Below, piece by piece: positions 1 to 10,335 of a stretch of DNA of 64,000 bases. This DNA comes from Cristatella mucedo (lineage: Eukaryota; Bryozoa; Phylactolaemata; Cristatellidae): assembly GCA_009760855.2 (NCBI GenBank), contig WPIO01000070.1:1854501-1918500 (forward strand). Direction: 5' to 3'. Numbering within the stretch: the first letter of the stretch is position 1; every line of letters starts with the position of its first letter. Position numbers and translations under genes: made by a program. Under the pieces are notes generated by a model that was not told the DNA's origin, made no database searches, and saw nothing but the letters and a program-made list of their open reading frames with translations.

Positions 1-764
1 CAGCACTCACTTCCGGCGCTCGTGACTCCACACTCGTGGCGACTTCTTTGTTTTTTTTCGCCGCACTTCATCCCCGGTCGCCGCTTCATTCTCTCTCGGC
101 ATGGCCGCCGCGGCCGCGTTTGTCGCGAGTCTCTCCCGTTTTCTGCCTACTTCCTACTTCTGCCTTTCCGCGAGCGTCGCTGAACTATAAGTATCACGCT
201 GCACGTTTTCTACGACTGGCAGTACACGCCTCTCACGCGCCTTACTGTCCGGCCTACTTTACTGCGCGGAGCTCAGTTCGCAAAAACACGCTTTCTCCCC
301 GCTCATTGCGCCCGACCGTATTTCAAGCGGTCCTCCAAACCTCTCGCGATCTGCGCGCGGTCATTTCTTACCGCTGCCGGCGCTTCTACCTTCGTTTTGT
401 CAGCCTGTGCCTATGCCCACGTGCCCATGCGGCTAAACTGCCGCCGACGTACAGCTATAATTACTATATTAGGCGGCTGTTTGTAGCCGCGCACGCCCTA
501 CGGCCCTCGTCGTTCGAATGTGTCAGCCGATTTGCAGACCCTGCGCCGGTCGGTGTGCTATTTTTCTTCTCGTAGTGCACTCGCTTGTTTCGCTGGCGCA
601 GAAGCCCGCAAGTCTTCCTTAGTGACAGACTGTGTGCTACTTTTGTCTTTACTAATTTACGTTCTCTCGCTTAGCGCTTAAAGCTTGTAAGGACAGCAGC
701 TGCATCTTGGCCCTGCTGTAATGCCCACTTGCTCCCTGGCGAAGAGCGTAAGTACGAGAGCATT
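1..764. other. CpG-rich unassigned sequence
   Basis: The first 640 bases are rich in C, G and CpG and match none of the repeat families seen elsewhere. A 179-codon open frame covers 36-575 on the plus strand, but it opens with GTG and its product (Ser, Arg, Pro, Leu rich) has no motif I know. The only well-placed ATG is at 101, giving MAAAAAFVASLSRF and then a stop after 29 codons. A CpG-island-like promoter or first exon, or the 5' end of a mobile element, are both possible. I cannot choose between them. Confidence 0.3.
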
Positions 765-928
765 CCGCTAACCGCATGCTGACCCTGTACATGTTAGTCC
801 TAACCCTGTTATTTATGTTGTTTATTAAGCATGACATTACCAACCATTCAATCGTGTTTGCTTTGCAGCCAATGTAAAGCACCTAGAAATAGATCGCGTT
901 CTCTGAAGGCGCTGTATCAAGCGTATTA

Positions 929-959
<31 letters not shown>
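765..959 (+). mobile_element. LINE-A 3' end fragment
   Basis: This is the 3' UTR (GCATGCTGACCCTGTAC and following, CTAACC repeats) and terminal hairpin of LINE-A, ending in a (TTA)n tail at about 924-959. No coding part remains. The hairpin arm reads AAAGCACC against GGCGC, so the stem is partly mismatched. Confidence 0.85.
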
Positions 960-964
960 CCTTT

Positions 965-1197
965 CCATCCGTCCTGAGCGGCTACTTCCATGCTACTTAC
1001 TACCTCCAACTACTCTCCTGACTCTGCACTACTTCTAAATTTCGCTCTCTGTTGCGAGAGATGTAAACTGTTCTCTACCGAATTCGCACCGAAAGCCGCA
1101 TAGGCTGTGAGTGCGCTATGTAAAACTTTCCTGCGTAGCACCCACATTGCCTTTGTGGCATAGCGGAGTTACCGACGGACGTATATTACATTACTAT
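965..1197 (+). mobile_element. LINE-B 3' end fragment
   Basis: The sequence from GTCCTGAGCGGCTACTTC to ATATTACATTACT matches the last 230 bases of the better LINE-B copy at 48895-49580: the CTACTTC..GCTACT run, the GAGA stretch, then CGTAGCACCCACATT and the ATTAC-type tail. It abuts the LINE-A tail directly, so one element inserted at the other's edge. The copy is diverged and non-coding. Confidence 0.75.
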
Positions 1198-2526
1198 AGA
1201 ACTATAGAAGGCATTTATTTCTGTATCGCCTACTGCGAGCAGCAAGGTCCATCTGTCACTAAAGAACCGAGGCTCCAGCTTCTCTCAACTTTAAAATGTG
1301 GCCGCCGTGAGAGGTCGCAGCCAGAGTTGAGAGAAGACGTACAGTGAGTCCGCCTGGTACCGTCTCACAGTTGAGCAACCGCTTCAGAATGGCAGTTTAC
1401 TCGATTGAACTAACGCGACGATTGCCTTTCTGGGACCGCGCAGGCTGTTTGTAGCCCTGGTGTTGCGCTTACAACTAAAGTGACTTTCTTAATGACCTCG
1501 GAGTCTGAATAATAATTTATTCGTAAGACTGTGAGCAAGCAGAAGAGGCAAGCAGAAGAAATTCTTGCATTCACGAGCGCCCCCTGCAGCGTAGCCAGAA
1601 TGGCGTCAATGCCCAACGCAGAGGCACCGGAAAGAACATTCTACATTCTCTCTTCTTATTAAAGAATTTGCTACATATAAGTGTACGCGGATTCCTCAGA
1701 AGAGCCCCCCCCCCCCGAGCGTTAGCTCGCCTGCCCTGCGAGGTTAGCCGCCGCCCGCACGTTTCAGTGCACTGGCCTCTGTGCAGGACTGCCTTCTGTG
1801 CCGACGCAGCGCCTCATTGCGCTGGCTTCCAGCGAGACGACGAGAAGAGGAGCGTCTAAGAGCGGCCGGGTGGTGCAGCGAAGCCAGCGAACCGGTACGA
1901 TTTTTGACCCTCTTTCACCGTTCTCGGCGGCAGCAGGGTTTCTTGCCATCGCGGTGAGAGTACATTCCGACCTCCGACAGGTGCACGCCTGCCGTCGCCA
2001 TCGCGGCGAGGTCAATCGTCCGTGACCACAGAGGCAATTGCCCCGCGGCTAGGGCAAAATTTTTGGCAGCGTGCCAGGAATGGCGGTCGGCGCATGCTTC
2101 CACGCGCCACAGTCGCTGCCGCCAAACGGAGCTGCGGACGACAGCTTTCTGCCCTCTCGGCAGAATGGCGCTTCATTCAGCCGGAACTCTGACGGGCAGC
2201 CGCGCTCGCATCAGCTCTTTCGCCATTTTGGCGGTCGCACCGCACATCTACAGGGGTTGATGCAGACGGCTGCCATCCGGAAATTCAGCGATCGAACCAT
2301 CCGGAACTTGTGGCTTGCCCAACCAACACAAGCTCGTATTTCACTCGACCAACGGAAAGAGCTCGAGTACTAGTAGGCCTTAGTCGAAGACGAAGCTGCC
2401 AGCATATCTCACCGGTCTCGCTGGCAGAATGCCTAAAAGCTTAGCATGGGCATAAATAAAGGCCCAGACAGAGACTTAGACATCGACGGAACAGTATTAC
2501 CCGAGGACAAAGCGCTAGCTCTTTTG
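1198..2526. other. Unassigned sequence
   Basis: No repeat family or known gene is recognised here. A run of 12 C lies at 1705-1716, followed by GC-rich sequence. TTTTTGGCAGCGTGCC at about 2060-2075 resembles the start of an LTR-element leader, but no LTR pair was found. Confidence 0.3.
2080..2373 (+). CDS. Unrecognised 97-codon ORF (weak candidate)
   Basis: An ATG in fair context (GGAATGGCG) opens a 97-codon frame ending at a TAG. The product begins MAVGACFHAPQSLPPNG and ends DQRKELEY. It is hydrophilic, Ser, Arg and Gln rich, with no signal peptide, membrane segment or known motif. It lies between CpG-rich sequence and a SINE-2 remnant, with no visible promoter. A frame this long arises by chance in GC-rich DNA, so this is recorded only as an open frame. 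Confidence 0.12.
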   Translation: MAVGACFHAPQSLPPNGAADDSFLPSRQNGASFSRNSDGQPRSHQLFRHFGGRTAHLQGLMQTAAIRKFSDRTIRNLWLAQPTQARISLDQRKELEY

Positions 2527-3023
2527 AATAGCTACAGAAGAGCCTGGACGGCTACCGCGGCGTGTGCAATCAGGCGCTTACAGCTATGTGCAAAACTCTG
2601 CAGCTACGCTTGTCTGTCGTGAGCGTCGCGGTTGCCACATCCCACCGCTTCTTGCCGACATGCACCGGCTAGCTGTCAAGCAACGAGCTGACACTGTGCA
2701 TGCTGCCACTAACCACAATTGCATGCTGACCCTGTGCATGTCACCCCTAACCCTGTTATTCATGTTATTTATCATGCATGATACCACCCACGATTCGATA
2801 GTGTTTCCTTTGCAGCAAATGTAAAGCGCCTAGAAAGAGATTGAGTTCTCTGAGGGTGCTTTCTCACGTGTATTATTATTATTACTATTATTATTATTAT
2901 TATTATTATCACCATCACGTGCAGCGACGATGGAGGATGGCCCTCCGCAGGATTCGAATCCACGAACTCGGGACCGAGGTAGTAAAAATCAATCACCTAA
3001 ATAAGTATGCTATCGCGACTCAC
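2527..3023 (-). mobile_element. SINE-2 copy split by LINE-A
   Basis: Two halves of a reverse-strand SINE-2 are visible. At 2527-2560 the piece TAGCTACAGAAGAGCC matches its 3' body. At 2913-3023 the piece with GCAGGATTCGAATCC and GGGACCGAGGT matches its tRNA-like head, including the B box read on the minus strand. The LINE-A fragment at 2562-2912 separates them, so SINE-2 was there first. The A-box end is badly decayed. Confidence 0.65.
2562..2912 (+). mobile_element. LINE-A fragment with internal deletion
   Basis: It begins in the C-terminal coding region (GTGCAATCAGGCGCTTAC, the ...IRRLQL segment) and runs through the equivalent of CRERR.CHIPPLLADMH. After CAAGCAACGAGCTGAC it jumps straight into the 3' UTR, losing about 400 bases of coding sequence. 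It ends with the hairpin and an (ATT)n tail at 2868-2912. It is inserted within SINE-2. Confidence 0.85.
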
Positions 3024-3024
3024 T

Positions 3025-4168
3025 ACCACTGAAGTATGGGATACATTGAGGCTCTTTGGTTGGTCTATTTCTTTTCACGGTCTATACTCTTCCTTTTGCC
3101 GATGTGATTGCTACGCATAATCTTGACTTTCACTCCAATCAGATGACACGCAGTTGTACCTTTTTTTGGATCCCTACCAGCCCTCCAGCATATCAAATTC
3201 TCTCAATTCTCTTGGTGTGTGTATTGATGACATTTGTACATGGATGGCAGCAAACTTTCTTAAATTGAATGATGATAAACCAACCTACAGGTGATGTAAA
3301 AACCAAGTGTGATTCAGAAATTGGAAAACTTAACGCTCAAAATTGGATCTTTCAGCATATCTCCTGATGAACCTGCACGAGATCTAGATGTTCTATTCCA
3401 AAGCGACATTTCATTAGATGACCACAGCAGTTCCACAGTCAAGTCCGCCTACTTTCAGTAACATGACACTGCTTAAATTCGGGCTTGCGTAGAAAGGAAC
3501 ACTGGAGCTAAATTGGTCCATGCATTTGTGACATCCCATCTCGACCTCTTTTACTCACTGCTTGCTGGTCTACCGGCCTTAGCAATTAGGTGCTTACAGC
3601 TGGTGTAAAACTCTGCAGCCAAGCTTGTCTGTCGCGAGCATCGCGTGCCACGTTACGCAACTTCTAGCCGACCTGTACTGGATCTCAGTCAAGTAACGTA
3701 TGACTCCAGTCTACCTATCGGATCTACTGCCCACCTGGCTAAACTTCGTACCACCCCCTTTTCGGAATCTAATCGTTTACTTTTACCTCTTACGAACAGC
3801 AAACCCATTGGAGACAATGCCTTTAGTTTGTATGCTCCCAAAGCCTGGAGCTCACTACAGACTAACGCCACGGCATCCCCAGACTTGAACACATTTAAAA
3901 AAGCTAAAACCGCATCTATTTATCTCAGCATTTAGTGGGTCAATGTGATTCTTCCTTTGTGTGCTTAGGCGTCAGACACGGTGCATGATGTCACTAACCA
4001 TATTTGCATGCAGACCCTGTGCTTGTCACCTCTAACTACGCTATGCTTGTTGACATTGAGCATGCTACCACTAACCATTCGATCGTGCTTCATTTGCAGG
4101 AGTTATAAAGTGCCTAGAAAGAGATTGGGCTCTCTGAGGGTGCTTTGAAACGTATTATTATTATTATT
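3025..4168 (+). mobile_element. LINE-A copy, 5'-truncated, decayed
   Basis: About 1.1 kb, starting just before the reverse transcriptase motif B region (CTGAAGTATGG) and reaching the (ATT)n tail. The catalytic YADD motif region is mutated (CACTCCAATCAGATGACACG at about 3131-3150). The C-terminal region is scattered over frames: 3645-3935 still reads IGSTAHLAKLRTTPFSESNR and ASPDLNTFKK. It has several stops and frameshifts, so it is an old pseudogene copy. Confidence 0.88.
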
Positions 4169-5149
4169 CTTAGATATAACTACAGGCAGAGACCACGCTC
4201 GTCCAGTTCTGCCGTTGATTCTGAGCAGTTTCTGCAATTCCACCGTCAGTCATTGTGCTCTGGCAACTTCAGTCATCAGGAGGGGGACTGGGAGACCAAA
4301 TGTCATCGAATCGAGCTTTAGGGAAGAAAACACGGTCCATACGAAAACACCGGTGTGCTAGCCCATGTACCCAACCCACCTGAATCTATGAGTCGCTGAA
4401 TCAGCGTGTGCTGCCTTGACCACTTGACAGGAGGTTTCCTCTATGAAGGTGGTCCCACCGTCGCTCGCTAATCTGATGGCTGGTTTGTCCGTGAGAAATA
4501 GCCTACGCCAGACGGCTGCGGTTTGCACAGTTTGGCCTTGGGCAATGGCACTGCCTTACAGTCGCTTCGCTTTAAGCCCGGGTGGGTAACTTCGGAATGC
4601 TGGGGGTAGGGTGGGGGAGTCTAGCGCGAGAGCGCTCGTACCGATCGCCGTTGGCTCGAAGCCAGCGGCAGATTAGGGGCCAAATTGGCTGCACACTTGT
4701 CCACCCAGTCTGGCCCTCGGCAAATGAAGTTTGCGGTTAGGCTGTGGCCTGCTCTGGTAAATAGAGAACTTGATCAGCCCTGCAACCTCTTGGAACCGTG
4801 TCTGACTGTACAAGGCGCAATAAAAGAACTCGACATCTTTCCTGCTGCCTGTGCCGTGCTGTAATAATAATAATACGTTTGCATAGTGCCTTCAGAGAAC
4901 TTAATCCCGCTGTAATTCAATTTACATATACTGTACCTAGCACTCAATACTTTGATATAGCACGAAAGGGGATTTATTTTATTACCACAAATGACATTCA
5001 TTAGGTTTAGCAGAAGCACATTTCCGTGTCGCCGACAGTGCAAAGGCTTGTACATTCAGGTCATGACTGTTCTTAGATAGAGAATAATGCTCGACTCAGC
5101 GCGTTTATCTATTTTGTGGCACACCAGCTGAACTCTTACGTTTAAAATT
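4169..5149. other. Mostly unassigned; LINE-A tail relic at 4862-4926
   Basis: No gene is recognised. At 4862-4926 a TAATAATAATAAT run followed by TAGTGCCTTCAGAGAACTTAAT is a minus-strand LINE-A terminal hairpin relic. The rest, including 4200-4850, shows nothing I can assign. Confidence 0.45.
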
Positions 5150-5780
5150 CAAAACTTAGCAAGTAAGTTCAGGAAATATTTCAGAACTAATCAGTCAACA
5201 GAGTCAGCATTGCTTCGGCCTTCTCAGGAAGGCAGACTTAGGTGAAGTCTCTCTGTTTTTTAGCTTGATCTTGCGGCAGCGTGATACTATTGATCACCAA
5301 GTCCTTTTCAAGTGTCTCTCATAATCATCCACATCATCTCGCTTAGGCATCACTTGCACTAAACTGCGATGGTTTAGGTCCTGTGTCAGCGGAAGACTCC
5401 AGAAAATTGATGTAAGCAGGCTACGATCCTCTGAGAAACCGCGAGAAGGTACGGGCAATCTCGGGGCTCGTCGCTTGGACAGCTTCTTTTCACAATTTAC
5501 TGGTACTGGTTTCCTTAAGACTGGCAATGGGAGACTCCAGAGTGATTGATGTGATTGGACAACGATCATCCGAGGAATCTCTAAAATGGGGCACCAGAGG
5601 GATCTGTGCTGGGTCCCGTTATTTTCATGGTTTATACTCCTTCTTGCCCATGTGATCGTCAAACAAAATCTTTGCTCTCACTTCCATTCGATGACAATCA
5701 GTTGTACGTTTGCTTCCATCCTTCCCGGTACCCTTTGCAACACTTCAAATTCTCTCAACTCTCTTGCTGGCTGCATGATA

Positions 5781-5917
5781 AAATATAACTGATTTATATA
5801 GAGCCCCAAAAGAACTTAATTTCTATTCAGGCGCTTCACATATGCCTCAGGGCTCGAGCCTACGACCTCAGCTAGACCTTGGTCGGGGCTAGCACCTTAA
5901 CTGCTATACCAAGCCTG
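5781..5917 (-). mobile_element. SINE-1 copy inside LINE-A
   Basis: Read on the minus strand: a tRNA-like head (GGTATAGCAGTTAAGGTGCT, an A-box-like part; GGCTCGAGCCC, a B-box-like part), a short linker, then GAAGCGCCTGAATAGAAATT and the second hairpin arm. The LINE-A sequence resumes directly on its far side (CTGCATGATA before, GACATCCACAC after), so it inserted into LINE-A. Confidence 0.85.
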
Positions 5918-6566
5918 ACATCCACACATGGATGGCAGCAAACTCTTTTATATTGAATGACGTTAAAACCAACTTACTGTAATGTGCTAACCAAGCGTGA
6001 ACGCAGAAATGGGAAAACCTGGCGCTCAAAATCAGCTCTGCCAGCACATCTCCTGTTGCCTCTGCGAGAAATCTATGTGTCCTATTCTAAAGCGACCTTT
6101 CACTAGATGACCACATGAAATCCTCAGTCAAGTCCGCCTACTTTCAGCACATTGTTTAAAATTCGCACTTGCCTAGTCAGAGATTCTACATTCAAAGTGG
6201 TTCATGAATTTGTAACATCCCATCTCGACTTCAAACGCCTCACCGCTTGCTGTTCTACCGGCCTGTGCGATCAGACGCTTACAGTTAGTGCAAATATGTA
6301 AAGTGCGTAGAAAGAGATTAAGTTCTCCGACGGTGCTACACAAATCACAACGCAATTGCCACAGCATACCACTTCTCACCGAACTGCACTGGTTTCCAAT
6401 CAAGCAGCATATCGACGTAAAGGCTCTCCCTTTCACCTTTACGTCCATTCATTCTCTGGTTCCAGCCTTTCTATTAGGGCTACTCCTCTACCATGCGTGC
6501 GGCCAGCGTTCGGCCAGCTTGTCTGACATAAATCGCTTAGCTTCGCCGTGAACCAACCTCGAAGTC

Positions 6567-6765
6567 ACTGTGCATGCTGCCACTAACCACATTTGCATGC
6601 TGACCCAGTGCATGTCATCCCTAACCATATTATTCACTGTGTTTGTTTTTCAAGCATGATTTTACTTACCATTCAATTGCATTTCCCTTTGCAGCAAATG
6701 TAAAGCGCCTAGAAAGAGATTAAGTTCTCTGAGGGCGCTTTATCAAGTGTATTATTATTATTATC
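6567..6765 (+). mobile_element. LINE-A 3' end nested in older LINE-A
   Basis: A 5'-truncated copy starts in the 3' UTR (ACTGTGCATGCTGCC) and ends in (ATT)n plus C. The host copy breaks at CCTCGAAGTC and resumes at CTTTGGAGACC, which are adjacent in intact LINE-A. It is much closer to the family consensus than its surroundings, so it is younger. Confidence 0.85.
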
Positions 6766-7155
6766 CTTTGGAGACCATACCTCCAGTTCGTGTGCTCCCA
6801 ATGCCTAGAACTGACTCCTGACTGACGTCGCAATATCCCCTGACTGGACGACAATTAGAAAACAGCTAGAGATGCACCTATTTCCAACAGCATTTAGTGG
6901 GTCCTTTTGGTTTGTTCTTGCTGTGCTTATGCGTTCTGATGCAACGCATGCTACCCCGACCATATTTAAAATGCTGACACTCTAATATCGTCTCTAACCG
7001 TGTTACGCTTGTTGACATATCGATGTGACCACTATGCATCTGATCATGCTTCCTTTACAGCATGTGCAAACTGCCTAGAAAGAGATTGAGTTTTCTCACA
7101 GCTCTTTACAAATGCATCATTCTTATTACTCTTATTATCGATACACACGTGCGAA

Positions 7156-7231
7156 CTCACACACAAACACACACACACACACACACGCACGCACGCACAT
7201 ATATATATATATATGTGTATATATATATATA
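7156..7231. repeat. (CA)n then (TA)n microsatellite
   Basis: A CA run grading through GCAC repeats into two TA runs, followed by AT-rich sequence to about 7270. Confidence 0.95.
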
Positions 7232-7370
7232 AACAGTATATACGTAATATTTTATATTTATATAAGCAAATAAAACATTAATAGCCTTGGAAAGGTGCAC
7301 AGCAGCCGTCTATTAGAAACGAGAAGCCACGCCTGGTCGTCCAGTCATTAGCTCAAGTCAGAGTCCAGAA

Positions 7371-7496
7371 TATAATTTATTTATATAGCGCCCCAAGAGA
7401 ACTTAATCTATATTCAGGCGCTTCACATATGCCTCGGGGCTCGAGCCCACGACCTTGGTCGGGGCGAGCACCTTAACCGCTAGACCAAACCAGAAT
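7371..7496 (-). mobile_element. SINE-1 copy
   Basis: Well-preserved head (TTTGGTCTAGCGGTTAAGG, GGCTCGAGCCCCGAGG) and LINE-A-type hairpin tail ending in ATAAATTATA. The stretch between the A and B boxes is about 11 bases shorter than in the copy at 20152. CCAGAAT occurs at 7365-7371 and 7490-7496 and may be the target-site duplication. Confidence 0.88.
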
Positions 7497-7640
7497 GAAG
7501 GTGGCTGCAGTACTGAAATGTGTGCATGCCAAACAGTTCCCGAATTACGATGGTTAGGAGCCGGATGCTTCAGTATCTTCGTATAGACCATCGTATGAAA
7601 AGCTCAACTCAACTGAAGGTTGGTCACTAGGACTCGACCG

Positions 7641-7758
7641 CGAGACTCGCTGCGATCGCTGCACCAGCTGCTCGAGATGCGAGACTCGCTGTGATCGCTA
7701 CACCCGCTGCTTGAGCTGTGGGACTCGCTGTGATCGCTACACCCGCTGCTCGAGCTGC
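7641..7758 (+). repeat. Three tandem 39-base repeats
   Basis: GACTCGCTG recurs at 39-base steps (7644, 7683, 7722), each followed by GATCGCT and CACC.GCTGCT.GAG. 39 is a multiple of three, so an open frame runs through, but it starts with GTG and carries no recognisable domain. Confidence 0.85.
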
Positions 7759-8551
7759 GGCAGATGTGGCGAAGGGCTTTAGCTCAGGAGCCCCTGAAGG
7801 AGCCCTCCTCAGGCGCTCCTGCGCTCGTAACAGTACTCGTCACCTTGGCAAGGCCGATAGCTTAACCGTGGTACCCTGCTACCAACTGCCCGACCCTGGG
7901 CGACCGGTGTCAAAGAGAGGGAGCGAGAATCGAGCAGCTGCTGCAGCTGCAATCGTGACGGCAGCACGTGCCCGGAGCCATCGTAAAGGCAGGGCGTGCC
8001 TGCAGCGATGGGTGGACACTCGCTGGTACAACCACTACGAGCGACTACTCTTCGTCCAGACTTCGCACCAACTGCGGACTACTCGGATCGCCTATTTTGA
8101 CTCTGTTGTCTGACTAAGAGGACACGCAGATCAATCAGCAGTGGTGGAGCCAGGGTGCACACCCACAGACTCCACAGAGCGAACTGGGCCGCCCCATATC
8201 CCTTCGTCCAGCGACGGTATCCAACGCTGAAATTATGACTTAATGCCACTCAGTGAGCAACCACCGAGTTCATGTAGAGTAAAAATTATGATTTTACGCT
8301 ATAACTTATTTTTGATTTCGGGTCTAGCCCAGACTACTTGAAATCTTGCAGGTCTTGCTCCTATATAACAATTTTGCAGGTCTTACCCTCCCTAGATAAA
8401 AATTCCAACTCCTCCACTGTAGTTCTGTTTAGATCTGCTCGGCTAATGGATCAGTGCTGATGGCTGGCAGCAAACACTGACACGAAGTGGTGCATGCTGG
8501 TAAACGCTGGTCGTTAAATTGATTGTGTCGAGATGCTGCCGGCAATTAAAA
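7759..8551. other. Unassigned sequence
   Basis: An open frame continues to 8113 (Ala, Arg rich) with no motif. CAGTGGTGGAGCCA at 8139-8152 also occurs at 9722-9735. Nothing else is recognised. Confidence 0.3.
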
Positions 8552-8632
8552 TAATAATATTGATAGGTACCTTGTACAGCCTCCTGAGAGAGCTTAATCT
8601 CTATCCGGGTGCTTTACAAGTCACAGCAATAA
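8552..8632 (-). mobile_element. LINE-A/SINE-1 tail fragment
   Basis: AATAATATTGATA followed by GAGAGCTTAATCTCTATCC and GGTGCTTTAC is a minus-strand hairpin end. The CTCTATCC version is closer to SINE-1 than to LINE-A. No head remains. Confidence 0.6.
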
Positions 8633-8685
8633 AACCAGAATAGTGAATGTGTTGGTTCTAAGAGAACCGTAGTGCTGATTGCACT

Positions 8686-9043
8686 CATAATAATAATAAT
8701 AATAATAATACTAATGCACTTGATAAAGTGCCCTCAGAGAACTTAATCTCTCTCTAGGCGCTTTACATTTGCTGCAAAGTGAAATGCAATTGAATGGTTA
8801 GTGGTATCATGCTCGATAAACAACATAAATAACATGGTTAGGGGCGACATACACAGGGTCAGCATGCAAATGTGGTTAGTGGCAGCATGCACATTGTCAG
8901 CACTCTTAAGCACATCAAGGACGAATCACGGGGACCCACTAAATGCTGTCCTAAATAGGTGAGTTTTTAAGTTCTTTTTAAATGTGGTCAGGTCAGGGGA
9001 TGTTCTGACGCAGGTCGGGAGGGAGTTCCAGGCTTTGGGAGCT
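8686..9043 (-). mobile_element. LINE-A 3' fragment
   Basis: Tail (8686-8710), hairpin, whole 3' UTR and the last roughly 40 codons of the C-terminal region (KAWNSLPTCVRTSP..TTFKRN equivalent), truncated at GGGAGCT. The sequence is close to consensus. Confidence 0.9.
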
Positions 9044-9943
9044 CATCCAGCCAATCACTGAACTTCCGATATTGGCCGGTGCATGTTCGCCTCCTTTCCA
9101 AACTTACTACTCGGTGGAGCCTCCTCTAATTCGGTTTCTAGACCAGCGTAACAATTCCTCCTTTGAGACGTTAATTCAACGCTGCCCACATAACTTACAT
9201 AACAGATGCGCTTTGCCTCTGGTCAGGTCCGTGCATCATCCGGAGAAGCTGCAGCAGCATTCTGATAGCACATTAAGAAGTCTGCACTAGAGAGGAGAAC
9301 TTAAGTAGTTCTCACCCAGTTGCCCTATAGCTGGTCTTATCTAGACAGAGGACCGGCTGGTTATACTCCAGCTAATCTCTTTTGTTCAAACATCAAGCCG
9401 CCTAGCCAGTAAGTTATAAGGAGATTTCAGAACTAATCACTCCACGAAGTTATCACTGCTGTGAGTGTGCGCTTACAACGACCTTCCCTGGATTGCTGAC
9501 TCCAGTAACAAGAACAGTAAGATAATAGTCCGTCACTGAGCATTCTGAAGCATATGCACTCCATCAGTTAGTTGAGTTGGATCTCTCAGCGACAGCGCTC
9601 GACGCCATCAATCTTCGAGCGCTCCCCCTGGACCACTTCTCGTCTCGCCTGGGCGCCATTGCTCGGCGGCGCCCTAGGCTCTAGCCTTTACACTCCGGAG
9701 CATTTTCACCAACGGGTAATACAGTGGTGGAGCCACAATTCTCATTTATGCGGCAAGATGTGCGAAAATATTTACGTTGGGGCGAGACCCGCACAAGATT
9801 TTCATGTGGTCATGTGTGGTGAGTCTCGCGATTAATAAAGCATTATTGCGGAAAATCATCGTATTTACCTGATATGAATTCATCAGTCATTCGCCGAGTG
9901 GAATTAAGACATAATCTTGTCGTTGCGGACTGTCTGGAGAGAT

Positions 9944-9945
<2 letters not shown>

Positions 9946-10010
<65 letters not shown>
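9946..10010. repeat. (GA)n microsatellite
   Basis: About 65 bases of GA dinucleotides inside the decayed LINE-A copy. Confidence 0.97.
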
Positions 10011-10014
<4 letters not shown>

Positions 10015-10233
10015 ATGACTAAGGAGTGGTTCAGGTCTCACCTAGCGGTAGGATGGTGGACAAATGCAACCCTCCGTCCTGTGGCTCTGCCGTAACTTGG
10101 GTGACAGTCATCCGAGGAGCCCCTAAAGCATGGGGTAATCCAGAAATGTGTGCCTGGTCCACTACTTTTCAAAATGTATGCTCTCCCTCTCGTCAATGTA
10201 ATCGCCAAGCACAATCTAAGCTCTCATTTGTGT

Positions 10234-10335
10234 GCATATGGTATACAGGTGTACCTGTATACCATATGCATGTATACCATACCATACCATATGTATACCA
10301 CGGGTATACCTGTATGGTATACAGGTGTACCCGTG
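10234..10335. repeat. Palindrome cluster built on GTATAC
   Basis: 10234-10250 and 10253-10269 are perfect 17-base inverted arms around two bases. 10299-10315 and 10319-10335 are a second inverted pair (CACGGGTATACC...) with one mismatched pair around GGT. TACCATACCATACCAT lies between them. The cluster sits exactly where LINE-A should encode the YADDTQLY motif. Confidence 0.9.

Larger units (their letters stand above)
5150..7139 (+). mobile_element. LINE-A copy, long but ruined, with nested inserts
   Basis: One of the 5'-longest copies. About 5180-5215 encodes the TNQSTESALL motif of the reverse transcriptase fingers. TTGATCTTGCGGCAGCG at about 5261-5282 is motif A (LDL.AA.DTIDH) and 5600-5760 covers motifs B and C. 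It is then split by SINE-1 (5781-5917), resumes with CATCCACACATGGATGGC, and runs through the C-terminal region to a decayed tail (7111-7139). A younger LINE-A end sits at 6567-6765, and a short tail-like patch (AAATGTAAAGTGCGTAGA, about 6295-6345) interrupts the coding part. Frames are broken throughout. Confidence 0.8.

Noticed and set aside
36-575. 179-codon ORF at the left edge
   Set aside because: Opens with GTG, not ATG; composition follows GC-rich DNA; no motif. Kept only as a note in the unassigned interval.
2060-2080. LTR leader/primer-binding site (TTTTTGGCAGCGTGCC)
   Set aside because: No LTR before it and no gag or pol after it in the window.
7718-8113. 131-codon ORF over the 39-base repeats
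   Set aside because: Starts with GTG, has no Met and no known motif, and is partly made of tandem repeats.
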